The notes beneath the pieces are model-generated. The model was not told the DNA's origin. It did no database searches and saw only the letters and a list, made by a program, of their open reading frames with translations. A program made the translations under genes and the position numbers. Positions 24,868 to 31,650 of a DNA stretch of 34,112 nt are shown in pieces. Each line of letters begins with the position of its first letter. Position 1 is the first letter of the stretch. This DNA is from a virus: the IMG/VR virus record IMGVR_UViG_3300046522_000644, positions 1 through 34,112 of that record. One strand, 5' to 3'.

Positions 24868-25214
24868 TTACAAACTCAATTTTAATGATGGATCAAATTT
24901 CCATGTTTCAACTTGTAGTTCTGGATCTGCTCGGCAAGTTCCTTGGCATCCATCTGGAATTGCTATTACATCACCATTTGCATCTGTACAGATCACAACA
25001 AAAGTTTCATAGAGCCAATCAGGATTCCTTTTATCAATGTTCATCAACTCTGCTGTTAATCCTACTTGCATCTCTCCAAAGCCATAGCTGTTATGAGGGT
25101 AGACTTCACCTAAGTTAAGATAAAAGGATAAGAGGTTTTTTCTATAAGCCCATACACCATGCATTTTTTCTTCAAATACAATAGATGCAACGATCTGAGG
25201 ATCTATTACATTTG
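24868..25214 (-). pseudogene. Truncated transglycosylase-like effector
   Basis: Open from a stop at about 25221 down to 24868; the ATG at 25164 is internal to the homologous region. The visible part reads NVIDPQIVASIVFEEKM, then HNSYGFGEMQVGLTAELM, matching the intact effector's VDPLAVGSIIFQEKFF and RSYGLGEMQLGLAADLL. The presumed catalytic Glu is kept but the whole N-terminal delivery part is missing. Past ETF the C-terminus differs from the intact protein and lacks its HNAGEKG segment. The truncated end abuts the lipopeptide remnant at 25216, so one recombination event probably cut both. Could still be translated from 25164 as a 98-residue fragment. Confidence 0.75.
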
Positions 25215-25215
25215 A

Positions 25216-25275
25216 TGCTCAGCTAATACGATCAATAGCAATGTGAATGTATCAATCTGCGTTAGAGCACTTTAA
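25216..25275 (+). pseudogene. Lipopeptide 3' remnant, copy 3
   Basis: Encodes only CSANTINSNVNVSICVRAL and stop, i.e. exactly the mature lipopeptide from its lipid-bearing Cys, with the signal peptide replaced by unrelated sequence. It joins directly to the minus-strand effector fragment. The downstream terminator is the same type as after copy 2. Confidence 0.8.
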
Positions 25276-25279
25276 AAAA

Positions 25280-25305
25280 AGCCCTGAGGGATCAGGGCTA
25301 TTTTT
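25280..25305. terminator. Bidirectional terminator
   Basis: AGCCCTGA pairs with TCAGGGCT around GGGA. Ts follow on the plus strand (ATTTTTG) and a seven-base A run precedes it (Ts on the minus strand), so it can end both the lipopeptide remnant and the minus-strand lipoprotein gene at 25308. Confidence 0.85.
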
Positions 25306-25307
25306 GT

Positions 25308-25937
25308 CTAGTTTTCAAATTCCACATTATAAAGGGATGTTAAAGATGCCTTTAATTTTTCATCTTTAGTTTCTGCAATGTACTCTTGCATTTTCTCTTT
25401 ATACTCAGGGTGTCCAGCTTTATATTTTGCATACAAGTATGAGAACTCGCCTATCTTATAATCAGGGTCGGTCTTGTTTTCGGGTTTATCTAGTTCCACT
25501 TTTAGAACTTCTGCAACGTGGTCATAGCACTTATTAACCAAAGTACTTTCTTTCTTTTGTAAAGTTAGTAGCTGACATCTAAATGTAAGTCTTGCTGTGT
25601 CATTTGGTTTCTCTGCAAGTTGCTTATCATTCAATGCTTGTGCTTCTTCATATTTTTGCAAAGTCATGTAGATATTCATTTGCATAAATTCACGTTTTTT
25701 CTTATCCGAAATCTTACTGACTTCGGGCAATACTTCTACCATCTTTTTTTGAAATTCTTCAAAGTTACCCTCGCGGTAATATTTAAAGTAACTTTCATAT
25801 TTATCAATGATTTTCTGATCTTCGGCAGATATCAGCTTAGGTGCTGTGATTTCGCTTTGTTTTGTACTATCCGAAGCATTGCTACAGCCACCAAGAAATG
25901 ATGAATAAACGATAAATAGGGTTAAATACTTTTTCAT
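25308..25937 (-). CDS. Predicted helical lipoprotein
   Basis: The 209-residue product has lipobox FLGGC at residue 18, a short linker, then an almost entirely helical domain with TPR-like repeats (EAQALNDKQLAEKPNDTARL; KCYDHVAEVLKVEL). It lies downstream of the effector-immunity operon on the same strand but is separated from it by a terminator and a perfect palindrome, so it is probably a separate unit. It could be an additional periplasmic immunity protein. The function is not recognised. Confidence 0.65.
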   Translation of the reverse strand: MKKYLTLFIVYSSFLGGCSNASDSTKQSEITAPKLISAEDQKIIDKYESYFKYYREGNFEEFQKKMVEVLPEVSKISDKKKREFMQMNIYMTLQKYEEAQALNDKQLAEKPNDTARLTFRCQLLTLQKKESTLVNKCYDHVAEVLKVELDKPENKTDPDYKIGEFSYLYAKYKAGHPEYKEKMQEYIAETKDEKLKASLTSLYNVEFEN

Positions 25938-26004
25938 ACTTATGATTGAGTCTGCTTTAGAGGGGACGCCTTTTTCTGGACCACATTTAGATTAAATGTA
26001 TTAT

Positions 26005-26033
26005 AAAAAGCCCTAAATAATTAGGGCTTTTTT
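26005..26033. terminator. Bidirectional terminator after the effector-immunity operon
   Basis: A 12-bp perfect stem (AAAAAGCCCTAA/TTAGGGCTTTTT) with loop ATAA. A and T runs on the two sides permit action in either direction; the minus-strand immunity gene ends 35 bases upstream. Confidence 0.85.
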
Positions 26034-26034
26034 C

Positions 26035-26062
26035 TTGAGTATAGAGATATCTCTATACTCAA
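26035..26062. repeat. Perfect 28-bp palindrome
   Basis: TTGAGTATAGAGAT is followed directly by its exact reverse complement, with no spacer. It sits between the stop codon of the immunity gene (26069) and the terminator at 26005-26033. As DNA it could bind a dimeric protein; as RNA it would form a 12-bp or longer hairpin at the 3' end of the operon message. Confidence 0.9.
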
Positions 26063-26068
26063 ATTCCA

Positions 26069-26512
26069 TTATGCTTCTTTAGGTTTATGTTTAATATTCA
26101 ATAATATGAATAAAATGGTATAAATAAGTAAGGAAATAAGCCACAGAATTAAATAAATATTTTGATCGAATTTAATAGTATTTATAACAAGTTGGTTGAT
26201 TGGATCACTTTCAGCTAAAAATGCGCTTAAAAATAAGAAGATATAAACAAAAAAACCTATTCTTAAAACATAAGTTATATTTTTAACAAAGAACATAATA
26301 AGGCCAAGTACGACACTTATAATTCCAAAGAACCATATTAAAACACTATCGTCATCTGCTGAGCCTTGCATGTCTCTTAAATAAATATATTCATCTACGC
26401 CGTAAGGGGCAAAAGTCACAAATCCTTTAGATAAGGATTCAAAGCAAATGGCTAAAATGCCCGATACTATCAATACGATAGCCAAGTAATATTTTAAGTT
26501 TAGAGTTTTCAT
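26069..26512 (-). CDS. Four-span membrane immunity protein candidate
   Basis: The 147-residue product has spans at about residues 8-25, 57-76, 82-100 and 120-140, and an external loop (GVDEYIYLRDMQGSADDDSV). The ATG overlaps the stop of the effector gene by four bases (26509-26512), the tight coupling usual for toxin-immunity pairs. A paralogue at 24445-24864 stands in the same relation to a truncated effector. For a periplasmic peptidoglycan-cutting toxin an inner-membrane protein with a periplasmic face is a reasonable antidote. Inference from position and duplication; no family recognised. Confidence 0.7.
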   Translation of the reverse strand: MKTLNLKYYLAIVLIVSGILAICFESLSKGFVTFAPYGVDEYIYLRDMQGSADDDSVLIWFFGIISVVLGLIMFFVKNITYVLRIGFFVYIFLFLSAFLAESDPINQLVINTIKFDQNIYLILWLISLLIYTILFILLNIKHKPKEA

Positions 26513-27507
26513 ATTCCTGTATATCCTTCCCCAGCTTTCCAGTATTTATGCAATGTGCGTGGGGTTGCGGTACATGCTTCACAATTATCCGGTTTAGAAT
26601 AAATAATACCGTTTAAAGCTTGTTTAATGGATTCTTGCCAATTTCTTGATCGATTATAAACTCTAGAGGGACTATCAAAACTAGCCTTATTAGTTGAAGG
26701 ATCCAGATAAGAATCTAAACCCTTCTCACCAGCATTGTGCAGTATTGTAGCTTCCCTAGGGGTGAGCTGGCGGCCTAATTTTAATTGCTTTAAAGAAATA
26801 TTCTTAGCGACAAGATCAGTTGCTACTTGAGGGTCGTTAGTGATGAGGTCAAATGTCTTTCTAAGCCTATTTGGGTCACTCTCCAGATAACCTAGCAGAT
26901 CTGCGGCCAAACCTAATTGCATTTCACCAAGTCCATAGCTTCTATGAGGTTTAACGCCTCCGCGGTCTTTCGCATATGCAATATAGTTCTTGGCGATGGC
27001 TGCTGCTGAAAAGAATTTTTCCTGAAAAATAATTGAACCAACAGCCAACGGATCCACACCATACTTTGCTGCGGAGGTATTAATGGCTGCATTGTAATAG
27101 GCAACCATATTTAAGCCATCCGGTGCTGGTACTGAACGATTAACCATAACATGATCAAGATTGTGGTCTTTTTCTTGGCTAGTTTTATGAGCAACTAATT
27201 TAACTTGATGTACTGTGTGCGTTACGCTACTGCCTGATTCTTTCGTGTATGTAGTGCCAACGAAAGGTTGGGGCTCTAACAATCTACCAGTCGGCAAGTA
27301 CACATTAAATCGAACAGTACAGTTTTTAGCATTTTCATTTTTCTGAAGTGGGAAACTTGTCTCTACAGATATACCTGAAGGGTTGATTTTCAACTTGCCC
27401 GTTTCAAACTTTCTACCAGTATCTTGCGCGATAAATAAAGCAGAAAATGAGAAGTTGGTATAATCGCCTAATCCTCTTAATCTCAACTGTGCATAACATG
27501 TACTCAT
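26509..27507 (-). CDS. Lytic-transglycosylase-like effector of T6SS type
   Basis: The 332-residue protein has two parts. Residues 1-120 are beta-rich with no signal peptide, fitting delivery by a carrier. Residues about 135-310 have the features of soluble lytic transglycosylases: VDPLAVGSIIFQEKFF with candidate catalytic Glu163, SYGLGEMQLGLAADLL at 190-205 (cf. the G-L-M-Q-l-x-p-x-T-A motif), and EATILHNAGEKG (cf. A-Y-N-x-G). It would cut the glycan strands of a rival's cell wall. It overlaps the VgrG-fragment gene upstream and the immunity gene downstream by four bases each (ATGA). The lack of a secretion signal and the VgrG piece point to T6SS. A phage lysozyme role is the alternative. Confidence 0.72.
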   Translation of the reverse strand: MSTCYAQLRLRGLGDYTNFSFSALFIAQDTGRKFETGKLKINPSGISVETSFPLQKNENAKNCTVRFNVYLPTGRLLEPQPFVGTTYTKESGSSVTHTVHQVKLVAHKTSQEKDHNLDHVMVNRSVPAPDGLNMVAYYNAAINTSAAKYGVDPLAVGSIIFQEKFFSAAAIAKNYIAYAKDRGGVKPHRSYGLGEMQLGLAADLLGYLESDPNRLRKTFDLITNDPQVATDLVAKNISLKQLKLGRQLTPREATILHNAGEKGLDSYLDPSTNKASFDSPSRVYNRSRNWQESIKQALNGIIYSKPDNCEACTATPRTLHKYWKAGEGYTGI

Positions 27508-27875
27508 TCTGTGTCTTCCTCACTTGGCGGCACAGGATCCGGATAATCATGGTTCTCTAAAAGATGGAAAGACATTTGTTCTTCTTTCTGGGTATATATC
27601 CGTTGAGTGTAGCCATTTTCATCAGTCATACCTTCAAATTGCCTACCTGATTCTGATATTGCGAAATATGCTTTATTTTTATAGGGTGCATTTTGATTAT
27701 CAATTAATTGAACACTTAAATTAAATATACCTTTACTTTCGGGTAATACTGGAAAGTGGCTAACAACTTGTTCACCCGACTTGAATATATGTTGACCAGC
27801 TTTAACCTCAAATTTACCTCCCGTTATTATCGTAATACCTTTATCATTAATTACAATACGTGAACCACCCGCCAT
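27504..27875 (-). CDS. Free-standing VgrG C-terminal fragment with transthyretin-like domain
   Basis: The 123-residue product starts MAGGSRIVINDKGITIITGG then KFEVKAGQHIFKSG, which is the end of the DUF2345 region of VgrG. The remainder (GIFNLSVQLIDNQNAPYKNK ... SGRQFEGMTDENGYTQRIYT) looks like the transthyretin-like extension that some VgrGs use to hold effectors. The start Met is the native Met of that VgrG segment; a stop codon lies in frame three codons upstream (TAA, AAA, AGT, ATG), so no longer VgrG exists here. It is unclear whether it is a remnant kept by coupling or an independent adaptor. The overlap with the effector start (ATGA) supports co-translation. Confidence 0.75.
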   Translation of the reverse strand: MAGGSRIVINDKGITIITGGKFEVKAGQHIFKSGEQVVSHFPVLPESKGIFNLSVQLIDNQNAPYKNKAYFAISESGRQFEGMTDENGYTQRIYTQKEEQMSFHLLENHDYPDPVPPSEEDTE

Positions 27876-27947
27876 ACTTTTTTATTCTCAAATTTAAATT
27901 TATGTGATTAGAATAACATAACTTGTTTAAACTCAAAAAATACACTT

Positions 27948-28649
27948 ATGACCATGATTGTTTCGGCGCATCTCGGAGATTGTATACTGATTGCCGCTGA
28001 TAAAAGAGCGATGGTATATGATATAAACTCTGGATTATTAAGAATATCTCATGATGATGAGGCGAAAATAAAGTTATGGTGCCGTGGTGCTATTACAGGC
28101 ACAGGAGACAGTTTATTTATAAATCGTATAATGAATTATTTTGAAAATTTAACAGAACAAGAACAAAAACTTGAACAAGTGAATGCTATTCAAATGGAAA
28201 TAGAAAGAAGATTGTCTGAAGGGGTTCCAAAAGAGCTTCTTTCTAATAATACGCTTATATTCTCAATATTTAATGGCTGTAAAACCTCATTATATATAAT
28301 ACCCATACAGCCATTTTTTGAGACATTTAAACTTGGTAGTCGCGAACATTTAAGGTCCCAAGTTAATGAAATTAAAGAATGGACCATAGAGGTATGCTGT
28401 TTAAATATTCCTTCCGATTTAGCATTATTACAAGACTTCCAGCGCAATTTAAGGAGCTTAAATAGCTTTGAAAGTGAGGGGCAATTCATTAGTTACTATA
28501 TAGAGCATTTAAAGACTATTTTTGCGAAACAAGCTTCTATAGATACTAGTGTTACACCGTCTTTTGACCTGTATTTACAATCATGTGAGACTGGAGGTAG
28601 CTTTGCCATTCATATTGAGAACAACTTTTTAACAACTTCAAATGTGTAA
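27948..28649 (+). CDS. Proteasome-beta/HslV-like Ntn hydrolase
   Basis: The 233-residue product begins MTMIVSAHLGDCILIAADKR, close to HslV (MTTIVSV...) and proteasome beta subunits. If Met is removed, Thr1 would be the nucleophile, Asp falls exactly at position 17, and the KIK at 39-41 follows as the K-I motif; the next segment, GAITGTGDSLFINRIMNYFE, resembles the G-x-x-x-D strand-helix of the family. Length fits a beta subunit. No unfoldase gene is nearby, so it may work alone or with host HslU or Clp. It is divergent from the T6SS-type operon across a 72-base gap. Activity is inferred, not shown. Confidence 0.6.
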   Translation: MTMIVSAHLGDCILIAADKRAMVYDINSGLLRISHDDEAKIKLWCRGAITGTGDSLFINRIMNYFENLTEQEQKLEQVNAIQMEIERRLSEGVPKELLSNNTLIFSIFNGCKTSLYIIPIQPFFETFKLGSREHLRSQVNEIKEWTIEVCCLNIPSDLALLQDFQRNLRSLNSFESEGQFISYYIEHLKTIFAKQASIDTSVTPSFDLYLQSCETGGSFAIHIENNFLTTSNV

Positions 28650-28660
28650 TATTTTGCCCA

Positions 28661-28678
28661 TTGGTCCAACTGGACCAA
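28661..28678. repeat. 18-base inverted repeat
   Basis: TTGGTCC and GGACCAA flank AACT, 12 bases after the stop at 28649. There is no T tract on either strand, so it is not a standard terminator. It lies just before the endolysin remnant. Confidence 0.6.
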
Positions 28679-28713
28679 GATTAACTAAGTTATTTTTGGC
28701 TCGAAAGAATTAT

Positions 28714-28825
28714 TTGGCCAAACGTGGGAAAGAAGGCGCGAAATTTTTAGTCTGAGTTCTCAACATTATCCAAGAACAGCGTTACATCGAAATCGGTGAA
28801 CGTAATCCCTCTCAGAAGCAATTCT
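28714..28825 (+). pseudogene. Endolysin 3' remnant, copy 4
   Basis: Reading in one frame gives LAKRGKEGAKFLV, a stop, then VLNIIQEQRYIEIGERNPSQ. This aligns with the endolysin's LAKRGKDGEKVLL...RYIEICERNPSQ. It has an in-frame TGA, lost both ends, and differs at many bases, so it is an old relic of another endolysin. No lipopeptide part follows. Confidence 0.85.
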
Positions 28826-28897
28826 AACCGTATTTCATGATCTATTAAAAATTATTTTGCTAGACGAATTTCAGTCTAGCAAAATATATATGAATGT

Positions 28898-29674
28898 TTA
28901 CTTAAAAATTAATGCTCTCGAAACACGAATAGAATCATATAGAAAATGATTAACTTCGGTATTTAGAGCTGGATGAAAGTCAGGTATGGTCTGTTCAAAG
29001 TTTGTAGGTATAGAAAAACGACTAATATATAATGGGATTAAATATCTCTCATCGTAAACAATAATATTTCTTTCATCTCCCGAACTGCACAAAACCAAAG
29101 CTGATTCACCTAATTGTAAATAAAATTTAAATCTAAATCCTGATCCATCATCATCAATAATTTGATTTTCATATAATTCTTGCCAACCATCTAAATGATT
29201 AATACTGAAAATTTTGTCATTTAAAAATGGTGTTACAAAGAGATAGACATTTTCTGAAGGTTTTTTTGTTTTAAAAAAATCATGATAAAAGTTTAATTTT
29301 TTTTCTTTGAAAGAGCTTGGACCAGTAGCGAAGAAATTTAGAAAAATCTTATATATAAGAATTCTTAGTTTTTCTACACACTCTCGATTTAGAAAGTCTT
29401 TAGGATCCTTCCCATCTATCATAACTTCTAGGAGATCTTTGCATGATTCATCAATATCACATAACCATCCATTATTACAGGATGCACAAACTTTATGGGT
29501 AAAAGTGTGTGGAATAGGAGTTGTTGGCTTAAAGACTTCAAGATTTTCTGATATTGAAGTAAAAGATAACTGCTTTTTTTTAATATCTAATTTTTTTATT
29601 ACCCATTGAGGAATAACATGTTCATTTGTTTTTTCTTTACCAGAAATCTCAGTTTTGCAATAAATGCATTCCAT
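28898..29674 (-). CDS. HNH endonuclease-like protein
   Basis: The 258-residue product has Cys3-x2-Cys6, NEHVIPQW with Glu18-His19, and KVCASCNNGW with Cys63-x2-Cys66-Asn67. That is the C-x-x-C ... E-H ... C-x-x-C-N layout of HNH nucleases with a structural zinc. The remaining 180 residues have no motif that I recognise and could bind the target. It lies 68 bases downstream of the papain/transglutaminase-like gene on the same strand. Such HNH proteins occur in phage-defence loci, in toxins and as phage homing or packaging nucleases; here the accessory setting favours defence or toxin, without proof. Confidence 0.65.
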   Translation of the reverse strand: MECIYCKTEISGKEKTNEHVIPQWVIKKLDIKKKQLSFTSISENLEVFKPTTPIPHTFTHKVCASCNNGWLCDIDESCKDLLEVMIDGKDPKDFLNRECVEKLRILIYKIFLNFFATGPSSFKEKKLNFYHDFFKTKKPSENVYLFVTPFLNDKIFSINHLDGWQELYENQIIDDDGSGFRFKFYLQLGESALVLCSSGDERNIIVYDERYLIPLYISRFSIPTNFEQTIPDFHPALNTEVNHFLYDSIRVSRALIFK

Positions 29675-29742
29675 TTTAACTATTCCTAGTTTTTGAATTT
29701 AAAATATTAATTATATACAGGTGGTTGATATTGCTAAAGATA

Positions 29743-30165
29743 CTATTTTTTATAATACTCAGAATAAAATTTTTTCTTAATTGTAGGTATTAAACTCATT
29801 AGATGAGACCAACCTGTATCGATAGATTTTGTATGAATATTAATTGAAAATTCCTTGTTTAGCGGGTATACACTTTTATCAATTAGCTTAAAAGGCTCAT
29901 TAATATCATCAAACTGGTGGGCTGTTAGATCAATAATACTATTTTCAGACTCTAACCAAAAATGGTGTGCATCATCTGTGTTAGTTCCCCTCATCATTTT
30001 AAAATTAGAATATTCTTCTTCTTCTAATATACTTAACAAAATACTAGATACTTCCTCACAATAGTTTCTAGGAAATGTTTGAATCCTGCCATAAGAAGGC
30101 AGTTCTTTTTGAAAACACTCTAAAGCGCTGACAATAATTTCAATTAGTTTTTCATGTTCATTCAT
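29743..30165 (-). CDS. Papain/transglutaminase-like protein
   Basis: The start is taken at ATG 30165 (MNEHEKLIEI), with AAGAG upstream; an in-frame ATG at 30189 adds eight residues without a ribosome site. The 140-residue product has TFPRNYCEEVSSILLSIL with Cys36, then HHFWLES with His68 and IIDLTAHQF with Asp79, a Cys-His-Asp order seen in small papain- or transglutaminase-fold proteins. Possible roles are peptidase, deamidase or acyltransferase. With the HNH gene downstream it may form a two-gene unit. I do not know a named family for it. Confidence 0.6.
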   Translation of the reverse strand: MNEHEKLIEIIVSALECFQKELPSYGRIQTFPRNYCEEVSSILLSILEEEEYSNFKMMRGTNTDDAHHFWLESENSIIDLTAHQFDDINEPFKLIDKSVYPLNKEFSINIHTKSIDTGWSHLMSLIPTIKKKFYSEYYKK

Positions 30166-30214
30166 ATTAGATCTCTTATTAATCACCAACTATTCCTAAA
30201 ATTAGAATCATTAA

Positions 30215-30535
30215 CTATTCTTCACTTATACATTTAAATCTGATTTCTGTTTTAGGAAAGTTACCCAAAATGTAAGGTGGTTTTGCATCAATGGCTTCTA
30301 AGACACTAACAGATTTAATTGTTTTCTGGCATTATTGATATGCTTCTTTCATTGTATCTGCTTTAAGTGTTCCCATCCCACTAAAACCGGTAGCAGCTTG
30401 ACGTGAGACCATATAAGTATTATTTCCCATAGGTACAATACCTGAATTTGCAGCGCACCCTACAATTAGAAAACTATAAATTGTAATCAAGATTTTTTTA
30501 TTAAAAGAAGCAGTAAGCATGAAATTTTGATCCAA
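30215..30535 (-). pseudogene. Frameshifted lipoprotein gene
   Basis: The first part encodes a lipoprotein (lipobox FLIVGC) with AANSGIVPMGNNTYMVSRQA and ends at TAA after KEAYQ (30332). The next frame continues as coding-like sequence, SVSVLEAIDAKPPYILGNFP then KTEIRFKCISEE, to TAG at 30215. I recall intact Acinetobacter proteins of this type with both halves in one frame, so a small indel near 30330 broke it. The first frame could start at the ATG codon at 30520. Confidence 0.75.
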
Positions 30536-30585
30536 TAAACAAGTTTTTAAAGTAAATCTTACTTAAGATTACTACTTATTTTTCT

Positions 30586-30630
30586 ATGTGACAATTAGTA
30601 ACCAATTTGTTAGATTATGTGAACTTTATA
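30586..30630 (+). promoter_or_regulatory. Repeated promoter element, copy B
   Basis: Matches copy A (3761-3787) at 26 of 27 bases. GTGACA at 30588-30593 is followed after 17 bases by TAGATT. The alternative TTGTTA to TATAAA spacing of 14 bases is also kept. It drives the lipoprotein gene at 30648, as copy A drives the one at 3810. Confidence 0.6.
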
Positions 30631-30647
30631 AAAAACATTGAAAATTC

Positions 30648-31091
30648 ATGAAGAAAATATTAGTTACTAGTTTAATTGGATTGGCTTTAGGTGGGTGTAC
30701 ATCAATCCAAGTTAATAATGCCACTGGATTTAATCCTGAGTCTATTCGACAAGTTTGTGTTGTTGACAACCCGAAAGTTGTCATCAAGGATTTTAATCAA
30801 ATCATCGAGCGAAGTTTTAAACGCTATAATATTGATGCTAAAACTTATAAGGATACTGATAACTTAAGTCTTTGTCAGACGACTTTGAACTATACAGCTA
30901 CTCGTTCTTGGGATATGGCTCCATATATGGTTGCTGCTCAATTCAATCTTTTGCAGAATGGCAGACAAGTTTCTGAAGCATCTTTTAGATTACGTGGAAA
31001 TGGTGGACTAGCCCCAAATAAATGGCGTAGTACCGAAACGAAGATTAATGAGTTGGTTGATCAGTTGTTAAATAAAGTACAATCGAAGTGA
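30648..31091 (+). CDS. Sbal_3080-like lipoprotein
   Basis: The 147-residue product has lipobox LALGGC. The mature part contains RQVCVVDNPKVVIKDFNQII, LNYTATRSWDMAPYMVAAQF, and GNGGLAPNKWRSTETKINEL, which fit my memory of the Sbal_3080 family of small lipoproteins (C-V-V-x-N-P-x-V ... Y-T-A-x-R-S-W-D ... G-G-L-x-x-x-K-W). The function is unknown. It shares its upstream promoter block with the lipoprotein gene at 3810. The next gene starts 10 bases after its stop. Confidence 0.7.
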   Translation: MKKILVTSLIGLALGGCTSIQVNNATGFNPESIRQVCVVDNPKVVIKDFNQIIERSFKRYNIDAKTYKDTDNLSLCQTTLNYTATRSWDMAPYMVAAQFNLLQNGRQVSEASFRLRGNGGLAPNKWRSTETKINELVDQLLNKVQSK

Positions 31092-31101
31092 GTTATCTAA
31101 A

Positions 31102-31590
31102 ATGAAAAAGATTATTTTTACTTTAGTTCTTGGGTGGATTGTTTCATCATCTGCATTTTGTCAAATTATTTGGCAAAATGCAGAGAAAGGAATGAGTGTT
31201 GCTCAAGTTAAGAAAAACTTTCCTAAAGCTCAGAGTGTTCAGCCAACTGATGGAACAACATTAGGGGACGGGGCTCTAAGATTATTAGAGTTGTCAGACT
31301 ATGATATTAATAATTTCAAATTTGATGCATTTTTCTATTTTAAGGATGCCAAATTAATACAAGTTACCTTAAAAGCCAAGGATTCAGAAAATCAGGCTCT
31401 TGTTTATAAAAAAATGGTTGAGGCATTTCGCATGAAATATGGCGAAGAAAAATCAACTAATAATATGAGTATTGGACAAGAAAAACGTTGGATAACGAAG
31501 GATAAAACTGAAATAACTGTTTCTTTGTTAGGTGGCGATATGAATATTTATTATTCAGCCCGAATCGGTAATGAGCTAAATAAAATATAA
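31102..31590 (+). CDS. Secreted hypothetical protein
   Basis: The 162-residue product has a signal peptide (KIIFTLVLGWIVSSSAFC). The mature part begins IWQNAEKGMSVAQVKKNFPK, like the first helix of small secreted folds of the SmpA/BamE or DUF type in which a 'G-M-s-x-x-x-V-x-x-x-F-P' helix is followed by a beta-sheet. The Cys at the end of the signal is not in a standard lipobox (SAFC), so lipidation is uncertain. Co-transcribed with the upstream lipoprotein. No definite family. Confidence 0.6.
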   Translation: MKKIIFTLVLGWIVSSSAFCQIIWQNAEKGMSVAQVKKNFPKAQSVQPTDGTTLGDGALRLLELSDYDINNFKFDAFFYFKDAKLIQVTLKAKDSENQALVYKKMVEAFRMKYGEEKSTNNMSIGQEKRWITKDKTEITVSLLGGDMNIYYSARIGNELNKI

Positions 31591-31623
31591 TCAAAAGGAA
31601 AATTAGCAAGTTCATTAGCTAAT

Positions 31624-31650
31624 AAAAAAGCACCTTAGGGTGCTTTTTTT
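31624..31650. terminator. Shared bidirectional terminator
   Basis: An 11-bp stem (AAAAAAGCACC/GGTGCTTTTTT) with loop TTAG. Convergent genes end here: the plus gene at 31590 upstream, and the minus gene, whose TAA (31635-31637) is in the loop. Confidence 0.88.

Noticed and set aside
25060-25164. ATG 25164 as the true start of a 98-residue gene
   Set aside because: Homology to the effector continues upstream of it to about 25214, so it is an internal Met of a truncated gene.
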